Assembly: GCA_034440135.1 (NCBI GenBank)
Contig: JAWXBP010000198.1
Span: 1-37,311 of the forward strand
Length of the DNA stretch: 37,311 nucleotides
Direction: 5' to 3'
Source of the DNA: Planctomycetia bacterium
GTDB lineage: Bacteria > Planctomycetota > Planctomycetia > Pirellulales > JALHLM01
Shown here: positions 1-9,345 of the stretch, one piece after another
Numbering within the stretch: the stretch's first letter is position 1
How the letters are laid out: every line of letters begins with the position of its first letter
Notes under the pieces: generated by a model
Database searches by the model: none
What the model saw: only the letters and a program-made list of their open reading frames with translations
Told to the model about the DNA's origin: nothing
Program-made: the position numbers and the translations under genes

Positions 1-1556
1 ATTACATCGCCGTCAGTCGGCGCTGGCTGGCGGACTACCACCTCGACGAAGAAGTCGTCGTCGGTCGCAGTCACTACGACGTATTTCCCAATATTCCGGA
101 ACGCTGGCGGGCTATTCACGCGCGCGCGTTGGCCGGTCAGGTTGAGCGCTGCGACAGCGACGTGTGGCGACCAGCGGGCTGGGACGAGGATCAACACTTA
201 CGGTGGGAAGTGCGTCCCTGGTACGACGCGGAAGACCGCGTCGGTGGCATCTTGATGTTCAACGAGGACGTCACGGCGCTCAAACGCATCGAGGGATCGC
301 TCCAGACAGCTCTCGAAAAGGCCGAACGGGCCAACCGCACGAAGAGCGAATTCCTCGCGAACATGAGTCACGAGATTCGCACCCCGATGACGGCGATCCT
401 GGGCTACTCCGACCTGCTATTGGACGACCTCGACCTGGCGCAGGACGAAACTCGCCGCTCCGACGCGCTGCGTACGATTCGTCGCAATGGCGAGCATCTG
501 CTGAGCATCATCAACGAGATTCTCGATCTCTCCAAGATCGAAGTCGGGATGATGAAAGTCGAGTCGATCAATTGCTCGCCGCAACAGCTTGTCGACGACC
601 TGCTGTTGATGATGCGCCCTCGCGCCGCGGCGAAGGGGATTGCGCTCGCAGCGTCGTTCGAGGGGCTGTTGCCGCGGCACATTCAATCCGACCCCACGCG
701 GCTGCGGCAGATTCTGGTGAACCTGGTGGGCAACGCCGTCAAATTCACGTCCGCAGGATCGGTGGAACTCGTCACGCGATTCCGGGCAGAGCCCAAGCCG
801 CGTCTGGAATTTGACGTGATCGATACCGGTCCGGGCATTCCGCAGGATCAAATCGAACAACTGTTCTGCCCGTTTACGCAGGGGGACGCCTCGACGACGC
901 GCAAGTATGGAGGCACCGGGCTTGGACTGGCGATCAGCAAGCGGCTCGCCGAATTGCTGGACGGCGACGTCGAAGTCGTCGAATCCGTCGTCGATCACGG
1001 TTCGCGCTTCCGGTTAACGGTGTCGCACGGCGTATCTGCCGATACGCCGCTCGTGGCGCCGACTTTGTTGGAGGATCAAGAGGGCGCGAGCGCACCGCGG
1101 CGCTCGACGGCCGTCGCGCCGCTAGCAGGGTGCAGAGTGCTGTTGGCCGAAGACGGCGTGGACAATCAACGACTGATCAGCCACCTGCTGCGCCGCGCCG
1201 CGGCCAGCGTGGAAGTTGTGGAGAACGGCCAAACGGCCCTGGAAGCGATGCGCATCGAGCAGCGCGAAGGGCGTCGCATCGACATCGTGCTGATGGACAT
1301 GCAGATGCCGATCCTGGACGGTTACGAGGCGACGAAGCAACTCCGCGCCGAGGGCTACACCGGCGCGATTATTGCGCTGACGGCGCACGCCATGGCGGAC
1401 GATCGCGGCAAGTGCCTCGCGGCGGGCTGCAGCGAGTATCTCACCAAACCGGTAGATCGCCGCAAGCTGGTAGCGATGTTGTTGCAGTTCTACCAGCAGC
1501 CCATTCTGGAACCCGAGGACGCGCAACTGCGGTTTGCGACGACGGCGTCCGGCTGA
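1..1556 (+). CDS. Hybrid sensor histidine kinase / response regulator, 5' truncated
   Basis: The reading frame is open from the left edge (first full codon at base 3), so the true start lies outside the window. The visible part begins with the second half of a PAS domain, including WEVRPWYDAEDRVGG and a closing MFNEDVTALKR. A HisKA dimerisation domain follows with the phospho-acceptor His in MSHEIRTPM (codon 369-371). Next is an HATPase_c domain with N-box LVNLVGNAVKF, G1 box DTGPGIP and G2 box GGTGLGLAISKRL. The C-terminal receiver (about 1129-1500) has the phospho-acceptor Asp in LMDMQMP (codon 1296-1298) and a conserved Lys in YLTKPVD. The family autophosphorylates on His and passes phosphate to its receiver; a separate HPt protein would normally complete the relay, and none is seen here. 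The signal is unknown because the sensor N-terminus is missing. The stop is one base from the stop of the convergent dehydrogenase gene, leaving no room for a terminator between them. Confidence 0.95.
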   Translation, partial: YIAVSRRWLADYHLDEEVVVGRSHYDVFPNIPERWRAIHARALAGQVERCDSDVWRPAGWDEDQHLRWEVRPWYDAEDRVGGILMFNEDVTALKRIEGSLQTALEKAERANRTKSEFLANMSHEIRTPMTAILGYSDLLLDDLDLAQDETRRSDALRTIRRNGEHLLSIINEILDLSKIEVGMMKVESINCSPQQLVDDLLLMMRPRAAAKGIALAASFEGLLPRHIQSDPTRLRQILVNLVGNAVKFTSAGSVELVTRFRAEPKPRLEFDVIDTGPGIPQDQIEQLFCPFTQGDASTTRKYGGTGLGLAISKRLAELLDGDVEVVESVVDHGSRFRLTVSHGVSADTPLVAPTLLEDQEGASAPRRSTAVAPLAGCRVLLAEDGVDNQRLISHLLRRAAASVEVVENGQTALEAMRIEQREGRRIDIVLMDMQMPILDGYEATKQLRAEGYTGAIIALTAHAMADDRGKCLAAGCSEYLTKPVDRRKLVAMLLQFYQQPILEPEDAQLRFATTASG

Positions 1557-1557
1557 G

Positions 1558-4500
1558 TCACTTCAAGCTCAATAGAAACGCCACCAGATCGTCCAGTTCC
1601 TCGTCGGACAACAGTTCGTCGAAGCCTTGCGGCATGATCGAAGTCTTGCTCGGCACGCGCTCTTCGACTTCCGCGTGCGGCACTCGCAATAGCTCGCGCT
1701 GGGCAGTGCGCAGGTGCATCGCGTCCGCGGTCTCGCGCTCCAGCAATCCGCTGTGCGTCAACCCCGCGGACGTGGTGACGGTGAACAGCGTATCGTAGCC
1801 GCGCGCGAGCGTAAGACTCGGATACAAGATGGACTCGCCCAAGTCGCGCCGCGTGCGAATTCTCCCGATCTGCGTCAGATCTGGGCCGATCTGCCCTCCG
1901 CGCGTCGCCACGCGATGGCAGGCGGCGCAGCCCGCCTTGGTTCCGAAGAAATGGTCGCGACCGCGCGCGACATCGCCGTGCTCATTGCGCATCTCGTACT
2001 GAGCGAGTCTCGCCTGTTGATCGGCGGAGACAACTTCGCGCGCCGCCAGGAGCGCCGCCGCGGACTCGCGCACGTCCGCCGGAAAGTTTGCGAAAGCGCC
2101 ACGTAGCTCGGCGTAACCGACGAGCGATGTTCCCGGATGAGCGGTTAACGCGGCGCTGACCGCATGACCGACAGCGCTGGAATCGCTTGCCCGAAACGCG
2201 GTCAGCAAGGTCGCCAGCTCCAACGGTTGCGCATCAACCAGTGCCGCCGCCAATTCCATCAACTGCGCTTCACTGGCCTGCGCGCGGGCGATCGAAATCG
2301 TGAACGTTTCGCGTTCGCCTTCTTCGAGCGAGGAGCGCCACGCCGAGATCAGCGTGTTCCAATTTCGGTCCGAGAGTTCTTGCCCCAACCCTGCGAGTCC
2401 CGCGATCGCCATGGCCTGGTGCGGATGGGCATCGACCGTGGTGCGTAGCGCCGCCAATAGGCGCAGATCGCGAGCTGTCGCGGCGGCGCGAAGGAACTCC
2501 GACCGCAGTTCGCCAGACGAGCCATTGCAGCCAATGCTCAGCGCAGCGATCCACGATTCCGGCAGGGGCGATAGCTCGCTCGTGGTGATCGCCCGCAGCA
2601 GCAGTCGTCGCACTTCCGTCGAGGAATCGCCGGAAGTTAGCGACTCAGCAATCACTTCTTGCGTGCGGGGATCATTCGCGAACGAGCGCAGCGCTCCGAG
2701 CAGCCACTCGCCGCGTCCTTGATCGAACGGTTGCGCCAGCCAGCGACGCCAGAATGCGGGCATTTCTTCGGTCCACTGCGGCCGCTGAGCAATGACTTCC
2801 ATCGCGGTCTGCACGGTTTGCGGATCCGACGACCCAAGCAGCGCCAAAACGTCGTCGCGCACCACGGCCTGTGGAGCGATTTGATCGAGCGCCAGGAGCG
2901 CCGCGCGACTCGCCGCAGGTTGCGGATGCCGCACGCCGGACGCGAGCGCCGGCACATCGGCGATTTCCATCAGGGCAAAAATGGCTGAGTGTTCCTCGGC
3001 CCGATCCATGGCCCCCGCGATGGCGTCCAGCAATTGCGGCGTGGCATCGGAACTGCTGCAGCGTCCCAGAGCTTCGGCAGCAACTCGTCGGACGGACGGG
3101 TTTTCATCCGTCAGTAACGCCAGCAAAGATCCAGCGGCCGCCGCATCGCGCGATTCGCCGACGCCACGCGCCGCGGCTTGGCGGAGTTCCGCGCTGGATG
3201 CAATGAGTTGTGACCTCACTGCGGCGAGCGACTCGGTCGTGTCGATGCGATGGAGCGCCCAGAGCGCCAAGATCGCGGCCTCGTCGTCCTGCCCGTGCAT
3301 TGCCGTCGACAGAGGCGCGATCGCCGCTGAGCCGTGTTCCACGAGCAGCGATTGCGCTTGTTCGCGAACGGCGAGGCGTTCGTCGCTCAGTAGCGCGGAA
3401 AGCGCTTCGTTCGACAGGGACTTCCAATCCAGACCAAGTCCTCGCGGATCTTGTACGGCGGCCGCGCCGGATCGGCGAATACGGTAGATGCCGCCGGCGA
3501 TTTCCGGCTTGGCGACTTGCGACGTGGGACAGCCGTAGCGGAACCAGCCGCCGGTGTCGATGACAAGCAAACTTCCATCGGCGTCTTCCAGCACGTCCGT
3601 GGGATGGAAATCGATATGTTCCGTGCTCAAGAAATCGTGGCGCTCTGCGACGAACGTGGCGCCTTCGGGCATGACGCGCGTAAAGTTGACTTTGTGGGTG
3701 TTAAACTCACACACGAAATAACCGTTGGCGTACTCATCGCCGAGGGAACGGCCGCGATAGCGCGTCATCCCTGACACGGCGATGTGCCCATAGTCGAGCA
3801 CCGGACGTAACAATTCGCCGGTGCGGCGGAACTCCGCCAGGCATTGCGGCTGGTCGTCGCGCGGATACACTCCGCCGTGCAACCAATGCACGAGGCAATC
3901 ACCGCGGGTCTGATAGAACAAGTTCACCGTGCCGAGCACATCGCCGGTGCGCGTGAAGTCGATCTCCACGGGGTTATCCATGCCGCCGCCGCTGTGCGTG
4001 CGCAGGTCGGAGCCATCGAGTTTACAGGAGAAAATGCGGGCCGCTTCGCCCTTGGAAATCAATTGGCCTGCCGCGTCGTGGACTTCGTGCCCGTGCCTTC
4101 CATCGCACCACCAGAGGCGGCCTTCCGGTCCCATAAAACAACCGTGAATGTCGGCCGCGTTCCCGATGTAACCGAACTTGCCCACCAATTGCGTGCGCTC
4201 TTCGGCGACCCCGTCGTCATCACGATCGCGCAGCCGCCAGATATAAGGCGCGCTGGCGACGTACAGCGAGTCGCCGTGCCAAACGCCGCCGTTCGGAAAG
4301 GTCATGCGATCGGCGAACACGGTCGAGCGATCAAAGCGGCCGTCGCCGTCCGTGTCCTCTAACCGCCGGATGCCGTTGGGGAGTTGCGCGTCCAACTCCT
4401 TGTCATCCAGGTTCACGCCAGCGGCGTCGCTGACGTAGAGTCGCCCTCGGTCGTCGAAGCAGGCCATCAGCGGATGCTGGACGAGTGGTTGCCCAGCGAC

Positions 4501-4650
4501 CAATTCCGCTGTGAACCCCTCCGGCAGCGTCATTTCGATGGGCGTAGCGGCAACTACAGAGGACGCGAAAGCCCCTGCCAACGCCACTGCGCTCCACAGC
4601 GCAATTCGAACGCAATTTGTCAGCTTCTTGGACACGGCTGCGGCCTTCAT
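1558..4650 (-). CDS. Secreted PVC-type dehydrogenase with HEAT repeats and cytochrome c haem-binding domain
   Basis: 1030 aa. An N-terminal signal peptide (hydrophobic stretch at about residues 14-34, ending SSVVAA) sends it out of the cytoplasm. Residues about 40-390 match the planctomycete 'membrane-bound dehydrogenase' beta-propeller domain (LPEGFTAELVAGQPLVQHPLMACFDDRGRLYV is its typical opening; DTDGDGRFDRSTVFAD is a typical blade). Residues about 410-800 are HEAT-like alpha repeats. The C-terminus holds a c-type haem site CAACH (Cys908, Cys911, His912) with a likely distal Met ligand in SIMPQGF (about Met1006). Such proteins are abundant in planctomycetes and are thought to oxidise sugars or other small substrates outside the cytoplasm; the substrate cannot be read here. 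The start is supported by GAGGAG about 9 bases upstream. It is divergent from the porin gene, with 200 bp between the starts. Confidence 0.93.
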   Translation of the reverse strand: MKAAAVSKKLTNCVRIALWSAVALAGAFASSVVAATPIEMTLPEGFTAELVAGQPLVQHPLMACFDDRGRLYVSDAAGVNLDDKELDAQLPNGIRRLEDTDGDGRFDRSTVFADRMTFPNGGVWHGDSLYVASAPYIWRLRDRDDDGVAEERTQLVGKFGYIGNAADIHGCFMGPEGRLWWCDGRHGHEVHDAAGQLISKGEAARIFSCKLDGSDLRTHSGGGMDNPVEIDFTRTGDVLGTVNLFYQTRGDCLVHWLHGGVYPRDDQPQCLAEFRRTGELLRPVLDYGHIAVSGMTRYRGRSLGDEYANGYFVCEFNTHKVNFTRVMPEGATFVAERHDFLSTEHIDFHPTDVLEDADGSLLVIDTGGWFRYGCPTSQVAKPEIAGGIYRIRRSGAAAVQDPRGLGLDWKSLSNEALSALLSDERLAVREQAQSLLVEHGSAAIAPLSTAMHGQDDEAAILALWALHRIDTTESLAAVRSQLIASSAELRQAAARGVGESRDAAAAGSLLALLTDENPSVRRVAAEALGRCSSSDATPQLLDAIAGAMDRAEEHSAIFALMEIADVPALASGVRHPQPAASRAALLALDQIAPQAVVRDDVLALLGSSDPQTVQTAMEVIAQRPQWTEEMPAFWRRWLAQPFDQGRGEWLLGALRSFANDPRTQEVIAESLTSGDSSTEVRRLLLRAITTSELSPLPESWIAALSIGCNGSSGELRSEFLRAAATARDLRLLAALRTTVDAHPHQAMAIAGLAGLGQELSDRNWNTLISAWRSSLEEGERETFTISIARAQASEAQLMELAAALVDAQPLELATLLTAFRASDSSAVGHAVSAALTAHPGTSLVGYAELRGAFANFPADVRESAAALLAAREVVSADQQARLAQYEMRNEHGDVARGRDHFFGTKAGCAACHRVATRGGQIGPDLTQIGRIRTRRDLGESILYPSLTLARGYDTLFTVTTSAGLTHSGLLERETADAMHLRTAQRELLRVPHAEVEERVPSKTSIMPQGFDELLSDEELDDLVAFLLSLK

Positions 4651-4699
4651 TCCGTCGGACTCCTCGTGATGCCGTCAAGGTCGACGTAGTCGCGCGACT

Positions 4700-4728
4700 T
4701 GTGCGCCAACCACGCCCCAGGGCGCACA
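4700..4728. promoter_or_regulatory. 8-bp inverted repeat in the divergent promoter region
   Basis: TGTGCGCC at 4700-4707 and GGCGCACA at 4721-4728 are perfect inverted repeats separated by 13 bases. They lie in the 200-bp gap between the start codons of the dehydrogenase (4650, minus) and porin (4851, plus) genes. The site could be an operator for a dimeric regulator or a hairpin in the leader of the dehydrogenase mRNA. No convincing -35/-10 pair was found beside it. Confidence 0.35.
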
Positions 4729-4850
4729 GTTTACCAGCTTGGCGTGCTAGATGACACGCTTTTAATGAACGCAGCCGCACGCCTGCACCGTGGCGTTGCC
4801 GATCAGAATAGCGGACGAATCAATCGAACCGATTGCAGGGCGGAGTCCGA

Positions 4851-6335
4851 ATGTACCTACGAATTGCATTGATCGCACCTGCGCTGCTCGTACTGGCAGG
4901 GACGGCGCCGTTGGCGTCGGCGCAACAGCCAATCACCTTTGAGCAGTACGACACCCTCTGCCGGCGGCTGGCTTCGGTGGAGCAAGAGCTTGCCGAGACG
5001 CAGGCGATGATCAGCGTGGAGCGGTTGCCCGCCGCGTATCCCGCTTCGCTCCAAACGCCGGCGCCGGCCGCGGCCGCCCCGCCGGTGGAGTTGGAATCCC
5101 TTGCCGCGTCGGTCAAGAAACTCCAGGATGACGCGAAAACGATTAAGTATCCGAACGTGACCGTGAACGGCGTGTTTCAGGCCGACACCGGCGCCTTTGA
5201 TCAAGACGCGGCGAGCCTCGCGTCTGTCGGCGATCTCCAGGACGGCGCCGATTTCCGCCGCGTTCGGCTCAATGGAAAAGGCGCCATCGCCAACAACATG
5301 AACTACATGGTCCAAATGGACTTCGGGTTCTTCGGACGGCCGACCTTTACCGACGTCTGGGTGGAGACGACGCACTTGCCCTACCTGGGTACGGTCCGCG
5401 TCGGCCAGTGGAAGCAGCCCTTCAGCTTGGAAGTCGTCAGCAGCTTCCGCTACACAACCTTCATGGAACGGTCGCTGTTGTTCCAGCCCTTCACGCCTTT
5501 CCGGCACCTGGGCATTGGCTTCTACAACCACAACGAAGCGCAAAGCGCCACCTGGGCGGCGAGCGTGTTCCGTTCCGGACAGGATCAGTTCGGCGGCGAC
5601 ATTGGCGACAACGGCGGCGTATCGATGGCCGCGCGGGCGACGTATCTTCCGTGGTACGACGAGCCATCAGGCGGACGTTACTACTTGCACGTCGGCGGCG
5701 GCTACTTTCTTCAGGATCCCGACAACGACGTTACACGCTTTGCGACGATTCCGGAATTCTTTGTGGGCGAAGTCGCGCCGGGCGCGGTGGGCACCAGCCA
5801 GGTCGCCGTGCCGGGTGCAGCGAACGGTACGCACTTCTTTGTCGACACCGGCAACATTCCCACGACAATCAGTAATCGTTTCGGGGCGGAATGCCTGTGG
5901 GTGCATGGGCCGCTCTCATGGCAAACGGAGGCGATGTTCGCCTCGGTCGATCGCATCAACGGCTCGAACGTGACTTTTCCCGGTGCGTACTCGCAAGTCG
6001 GGTACTTCCTAACCGGTGAGCATCGTCCGTATGACCGCACCATCGGCGCGGTCGATCGCGTGAAGCCGTTTGAGGATTTTTTCCGCGTGCGCACAAACCG
6101 CGGCATCTGCACGGGGCTTGGCGCCTGGGAAGTGGCGGCGCGTTGGTCGTGGATCGATCTCAACGATGACACGGTTCAAGGGGGCCAATTGACCGACCTC
6201 ACGGCCGGGATCAATTGGTACATGAACGCCTACGCCAAGGTCCAGTTGAACTACATCCACGCGTTCCTGGACAATCCCACGTTCGGCGACAGCGAAACGG
6301 GGATCTACGCGGCCCGGATGCAGATGGATTTTTAG
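4851..6335 (+). CDS. OprP/OprO-like phosphate-selective porin family protein
   Basis: 494 aa from ATG 4851, chosen because GGAG lies about 6 bases upstream and the signal peptide (about residues 1-25, ending LASAQ) starts there; an in-frame TTG at 4833 would add six residues without benefit. A short periplasmic helical segment (ASVEQELAETQAM, then an Ala/Pro-rich stretch and ESLAASVKKLQDD) precedes a barrel of alternating strands. The barrel includes KGAIANNMNYMVQMDFGFFG, the segment VRVGQWKQPFSLE and a final strand ending in Phe (AARMQMDF), as expected for outer-membrane barrels. The GQWKQPFSLE and later 'ARWSWIDLND' segments are typical of the porin O/P family. The role is inferred as passive uptake of anions or small solutes across the outer membrane; phosphate specificity is not established. 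Confidence 0.85.
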   Translation: MYLRIALIAPALLVLAGTAPLASAQQPITFEQYDTLCRRLASVEQELAETQAMISVERLPAAYPASLQTPAPAAAAPPVELESLAASVKKLQDDAKTIKYPNVTVNGVFQADTGAFDQDAASLASVGDLQDGADFRRVRLNGKGAIANNMNYMVQMDFGFFGRPTFTDVWVETTHLPYLGTVRVGQWKQPFSLEVVSSFRYTTFMERSLLFQPFTPFRHLGIGFYNHNEAQSATWAASVFRSGQDQFGGDIGDNGGVSMAARATYLPWYDEPSGGRYYLHVGGGYFLQDPDNDVTRFATIPEFFVGEVAPGAVGTSQVAVPGAANGTHFFVDTGNIPTTISNRFGAECLWVHGPLSWQTEAMFASVDRINGSNVTFPGAYSQVGYFLTGEHRPYDRTIGAVDRVKPFEDFFRVRTNRGICTGLGAWEVAARWSWIDLNDDTVQGGQLTDLTAGINWYMNAYAKVQLNYIHAFLDNPTFGDSETGIYAARMQMDF

Positions 6336-6363
6336 TCGCAGCGGCGGTGCATCGCCAAGCCGT

Positions 6364-7776
6364 TTAGGCCTCGCCGACCGGCACCAGGTCCGGCACGACG
6401 AGATACCCGCTGTCGATGCTCGGTTGCATCCGAGTGTTGAAAGTATTCGATTTCAACGGCCGGCTCAGGGCCAGAATGCTGTTGCGCGAAAGGATGCCCA
6501 CCGGTTGATCCTGATGCAAGACCACGGCCACCGGACGCGGATCGCGTGAGAAGAAATCCATCACCGTGCTGAACCGCGTGGCCTCGTCGAACGTGGCGAC
6601 GTTGCGCTCCAGGATGTCGGCCACGAGCGTCGCGTCGTCCGGCCCAGGCGCATGTCCATGGCCGAGCCGCTCGGCTTGTACGACGCCGAGCAGTTTGCCA
6701 CGACCATCCACCGCAGGCAGTTCGGCGAGATGCGCGTTTTCCAATAGCAGCTTCGCCTGGCGTGCGGTGTCGTCGGCGTTCAGCAGGAACGCGCACGGCG
6801 TCATGATGTGTCGCGCGGTCGTGGTTTCCAGCAACTTGCCGGGCTGTGCCAACGTGCTCCACGAACGGGTCTCGTCGTCGAATTGTCCGTAACGGGCGAC
6901 AAAATTTCTGCCAGAAGCTTTCGCGCCGCGCAACGCGGTTTCCAGGCGCTCGAAGGTCTTGCCAGGTTCGTCGGCGGCTGAAGCGACGCCGCAACTGATC
7001 GTCACGTGAACCGGCTCGCCGCCGCATTTGAAGGTCGTGGCCGCGACCGTCTGGCGGAGCTTTTCGGCGAATGTCGCCGCTTCCGGTTCGCTCTTTTGAC
7101 GCAACAGGAAGACGAAGCGATTCTCGCCGCAACGGGCGATCGGCACGGCGTCGGTGGCGACTTCTACGAGCTTGCGGGCAATCTCGCGCAATAAATCTTC
7201 GGCTGACTTTCGACCAGACCGTCGTGCGAAGCGGCCAAAGGCATCGACGTCGGCCACCACGCAGGCCGCCCCAGCGCGGCGGCTGCCGGACATGGAGGAG
7301 GAGGAAAGCAAGCGATTAAACGCCGCGGCGCTCAACACGCCGGTCTCCGGGTCGAGACGGCCTTGTCCGCGCGAACGGCGGCGATGCTCCAAGAGTCGCG
7401 CCCCCGCACGCAAGCGGGCGAGCGCTTCGCCGTAGACTAATGGCTTGGCGAGAAAATCGTCGGCGCCCGCTTCCAGGACTTCCGTCATTTCCAGCGCCGC
7501 GAGCGGCGCGGAGAGCCAGAAGATAATCGGACTGCGATGTGGCAGCGTGCCCTTGAGCGCGCGGCAGGTATCGAGTTGTTCAGTCGTGGTCCGCGAGGCG
7601 TCGAGCAGCACGAACTCGGGCTCGACCGCTTCGCAGAGAGCTTGCCCCCCCTCCTTCCCTTCCGCTTGCCAGACCTCGTATTCGAAGGCCGACAGGAACT
7701 GGGAAATGTGCCGCAACATGGGGCGGTCGCCGGATACTACCAGCGCCCGCAACGGCCTAGGCTCTTGCGAGTTCAT
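6364..7776 (-). CDS. Receiver-like + degenerate GGDEF + CBS-pair signalling protein
   Basis: 470 aa. Residues about 10-128 form a receiver fold with a likely phospho-acceptor Asp59 (VLLDAS) and Lys111 (FLAKPL), though the usual N-terminal acidic pair is reduced to SGD. Residues about 140-300 form a GGDEF-type domain: DPETGVLSAAAFNRLL is its opening and the late SCGVAS and AKASGRNFV segments fit. The catalytic RxGGDEF loop, however, reads RCGENRF (215-221), so diguanylate cyclase activity is unlikely. Residues about 320-440 are two CBS motifs (ARHIMTPCAFLLNADDTARQA; VADILERNVATFDEATRF; PVGILSRNSI), which usually sense adenine nucleotides. No HTH is present. It stops 28 bases from the porin stop (convergent) and is divergent from the FHA/EAL gene across 429 bp. 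No strong Shine-Dalgarno precedes the ATG. Function is inferred to be regulatory, not enzymatic. Confidence 0.85.
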   Translation of the reverse strand: MNSQEPRPLRALVVSGDRPMLRHISQFLSAFEYEVWQAEGKEGGQALCEAVEPEFVLLDASRTTTEQLDTCRALKGTLPHRSPIIFWLSAPLAALEMTEVLEAGADDFLAKPLVYGEALARLRAGARLLEHRRRSRGQGRLDPETGVLSAAAFNRLLSSSSMSGSRRAGAACVVADVDAFGRFARRSGRKSAEDLLREIARKLVEVATDAVPIARCGENRFVFLLRQKSEPEAATFAEKLRQTVAATTFKCGGEPVHVTISCGVASAADEPGKTFERLETALRGAKASGRNFVARYGQFDDETRSWSTLAQPGKLLETTTARHIMTPCAFLLNADDTARQAKLLLENAHLAELPAVDGRGKLLGVVQAERLGHGHAPGPDDATLVADILERNVATFDEATRFSTVMDFFSRDPRPVAVVLHQDQPVGILSRNSILALSRPLKSNTFNTRMQPSIDSGYLVVPDLVPVGEA

Positions 7777-8205
7777 CGAAGGGTCAAACCCTGGATCGCG
7801 AGTCGTTCGTGGCGTCGCACAATGCGTCGCGACGGCGCGTCGCTGGGAAAAGTCTGAAAACGGCTCCGTAGAAAAACTCTACGCCAAGAAACGTCCCGAC
7901 GCTCGTTCCTATGCGCTGGCGGCCAGTTGAATTCCATTTCACAGGACAATGCCGCCTGACGGAGTTATGTCAACATTGGCGATGCTGCGGAATGCGCGAG
8001 GGAGTCCGGTCGCAGTGGTTGATCGGCGGGCGATGCTGCACTCCGTACATGTCAACAATCTCTCCCGCAGAAATGCCGCGCACGCCGCCCGGGAAACGGA
8101 TCAATGCTAGGCTTTCCTTGCGGACGTATTGCGACCAGGGGTGGCGATAGGTCCCGCGCACCAGAGTTGTTGAATGAGCGACGTTTCGTCCACTTCGAGT
8201 GAACT
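7777..8205. other. Divergent intergenic region without a gene
   Basis: This 429-bp gap separates the divergent GGDEF/CBS gene and FHA/EAL gene and must hold promoters for both. No convincing sigma-70 box pair, operator palindrome or RNA gene is visible. A short possible frame at 7911-8150 (79 codons, rich in Cys, Arg and Trp) has no ribosome site or recognisable motif and is not called. Confidence 0.5.
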
Positions 8206-9345
8206 ATGCGAACGCAGGTGATGACCAAGGACGCCGTCGGGGCGTGGCTGGAGTATCTGCCGATTGACGGCAGCGCGCCGGAAAAGACTCCGGTGGATAC
8301 GTTCCCCTTCACGATGGGCCGGAACGAGTCGTGCGAATTGCATATCGACTCCGGACGCGTGTCGCGCGAACACGCCGCGATCCGTCGTGAAGGCGCCGAC
8401 TATTATATTCGTGATCTCGGCAGCACGAATGGCACCTTCCTGAACGGCAAGCGGATCGACGAATCCAAGATCAACGATGGAGACATCGTGGTCATCGCCG
8501 ATACGGAATACACGTTCTTCACCGGCAGCGACGTCAACGGTCAGGTGACCGCGACCTGCGTCATGCAAGGCGCCGCGCCGGCGGCCAAGCCTGCGCGCGC
8601 CGAGAACGCCGGCGATACGCAACTCATCGGCGAGGTCCGCACGTGGCAAGAGATCGTGTCGTTGCGTGCGATCAACAATCTGTTCCATCCGATCGTCGAG
8701 GTCGCAACTGGCGATCTGTTCGGCTATCACGTCTTCGATCCGCGTTTCCCGGCGGGCCGGGTCACCGCGTTCGATTGCGAGTTGGCCCGCCGCGCCCGCA
8801 GCCTACAGCGTCTCACGGCGGCCGAAGAGACACATCAACTTTCACGGCCGGCGCGGCTGTTCCTGAACCTCGACGCCGCCGACATCGAAGCGCCGTGCCT
8901 GAAGGAACATCTGGAGCAATTGCTCGAAGCCTTGGCCAAGGGCTGGCAATTGGTCTTAGAGCTGCCGGAACGGGCAGTGGAAACCGCGGCCGATCTGACG
9001 GTCTTGCGATCCTGGCTTTCGGCGCGCCAGGTGGCGCTCGCGTATGAAGGCGTCGCCTCGGGTCGAGCGCGGATTGCCGAGCTCAAGGATCTGCCGCCTG
9101 ATTTTCTCAAGCTCGATCGCACGATGTTGCAAGGCGTGCATCGCGGCGCGGACCGATTGCGACAGGTGGAATTCGTCGTGCAAGCGGCGAGCGAGATCGG
9201 CGCCGAGGTCATCGCCACGGGCGTCGACAACGAACAAGACATGGAAAACTGCCGCGGCCTCGGCTGCGGCTATGCCCAGGGCTTTCTGATCGGCGCTCCG
9301 GCGCCGCTTTGCGAGCTGCGGGAACACGCCTTGAGCGGCGTTTAA
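8206..9345 (+). CDS. FHA domain fused to a degenerate EAL domain
   Basis: 379 aa. Residues about 32-108 are a forkhead-associated domain with the conserved phosphothreonine-binding residues in MGRN (Arg39), SREH (Ser53, His56) and GSTNGTFLNG (Asn75). A linker holds GDTQLIGEV (Thr138). Residues about 153-370 align with an EAL phosphodiesterase fold: LFHPIVEVATGDLFGYHVF replaces the usual ...GxEAL, LELPE stands for LELTE, and LKLDRTML for IKID. ATGVDNEQD stands for AEGVE. The EAL glutamate and the glutamate of AEGVE are therefore lost, so c-di-GMP hydrolysis is improbable, though binding or a scaffold role remains possible. It precedes the kinase/tubulin-like gene by 138 bases on the same strand, making it a candidate reader of that kinase's products. 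ATG 8206 is used; ATG 8221 is a possible alternative, as neither has a strong ribosome site. Confidence 0.88.
   Translation: MRTQVMTKDAVGAWLEYLPIDGSAPEKTPVDTFPFTMGRNESCELHIDSGRVSREHAAIRREGADYYIRDLGSTNGTFLNGKRIDESKINDGDIVVIADTEYTFFTGSDVNGQVTATCVMQGAAPAAKPARAENAGDTQLIGEVRTWQEIVSLRAINNLFHPIVEVATGDLFGYHVFDPRFPAGRVTAFDCELARRARSLQRLTAAEETHQLSRPARLFLNLDAADIEAPCLKEHLEQLLEALAKGWQLVLELPERAVETAADLTVLRSWLSARQVALAYEGVASGRARIAELKDLPPDFLKLDRTMLQGVHRGADRLRQVEFVVQAASEIGAEVIATGVDNEQDMENCRGLGCGYAQGFLIGAPAPLCELREHALSGV

Noticed and set aside
7911-8150. 79-codon frame in the divergent intergenic region
   Set aside because: No ribosome site, no recognisable motif, and composition unlike neighbouring genes.
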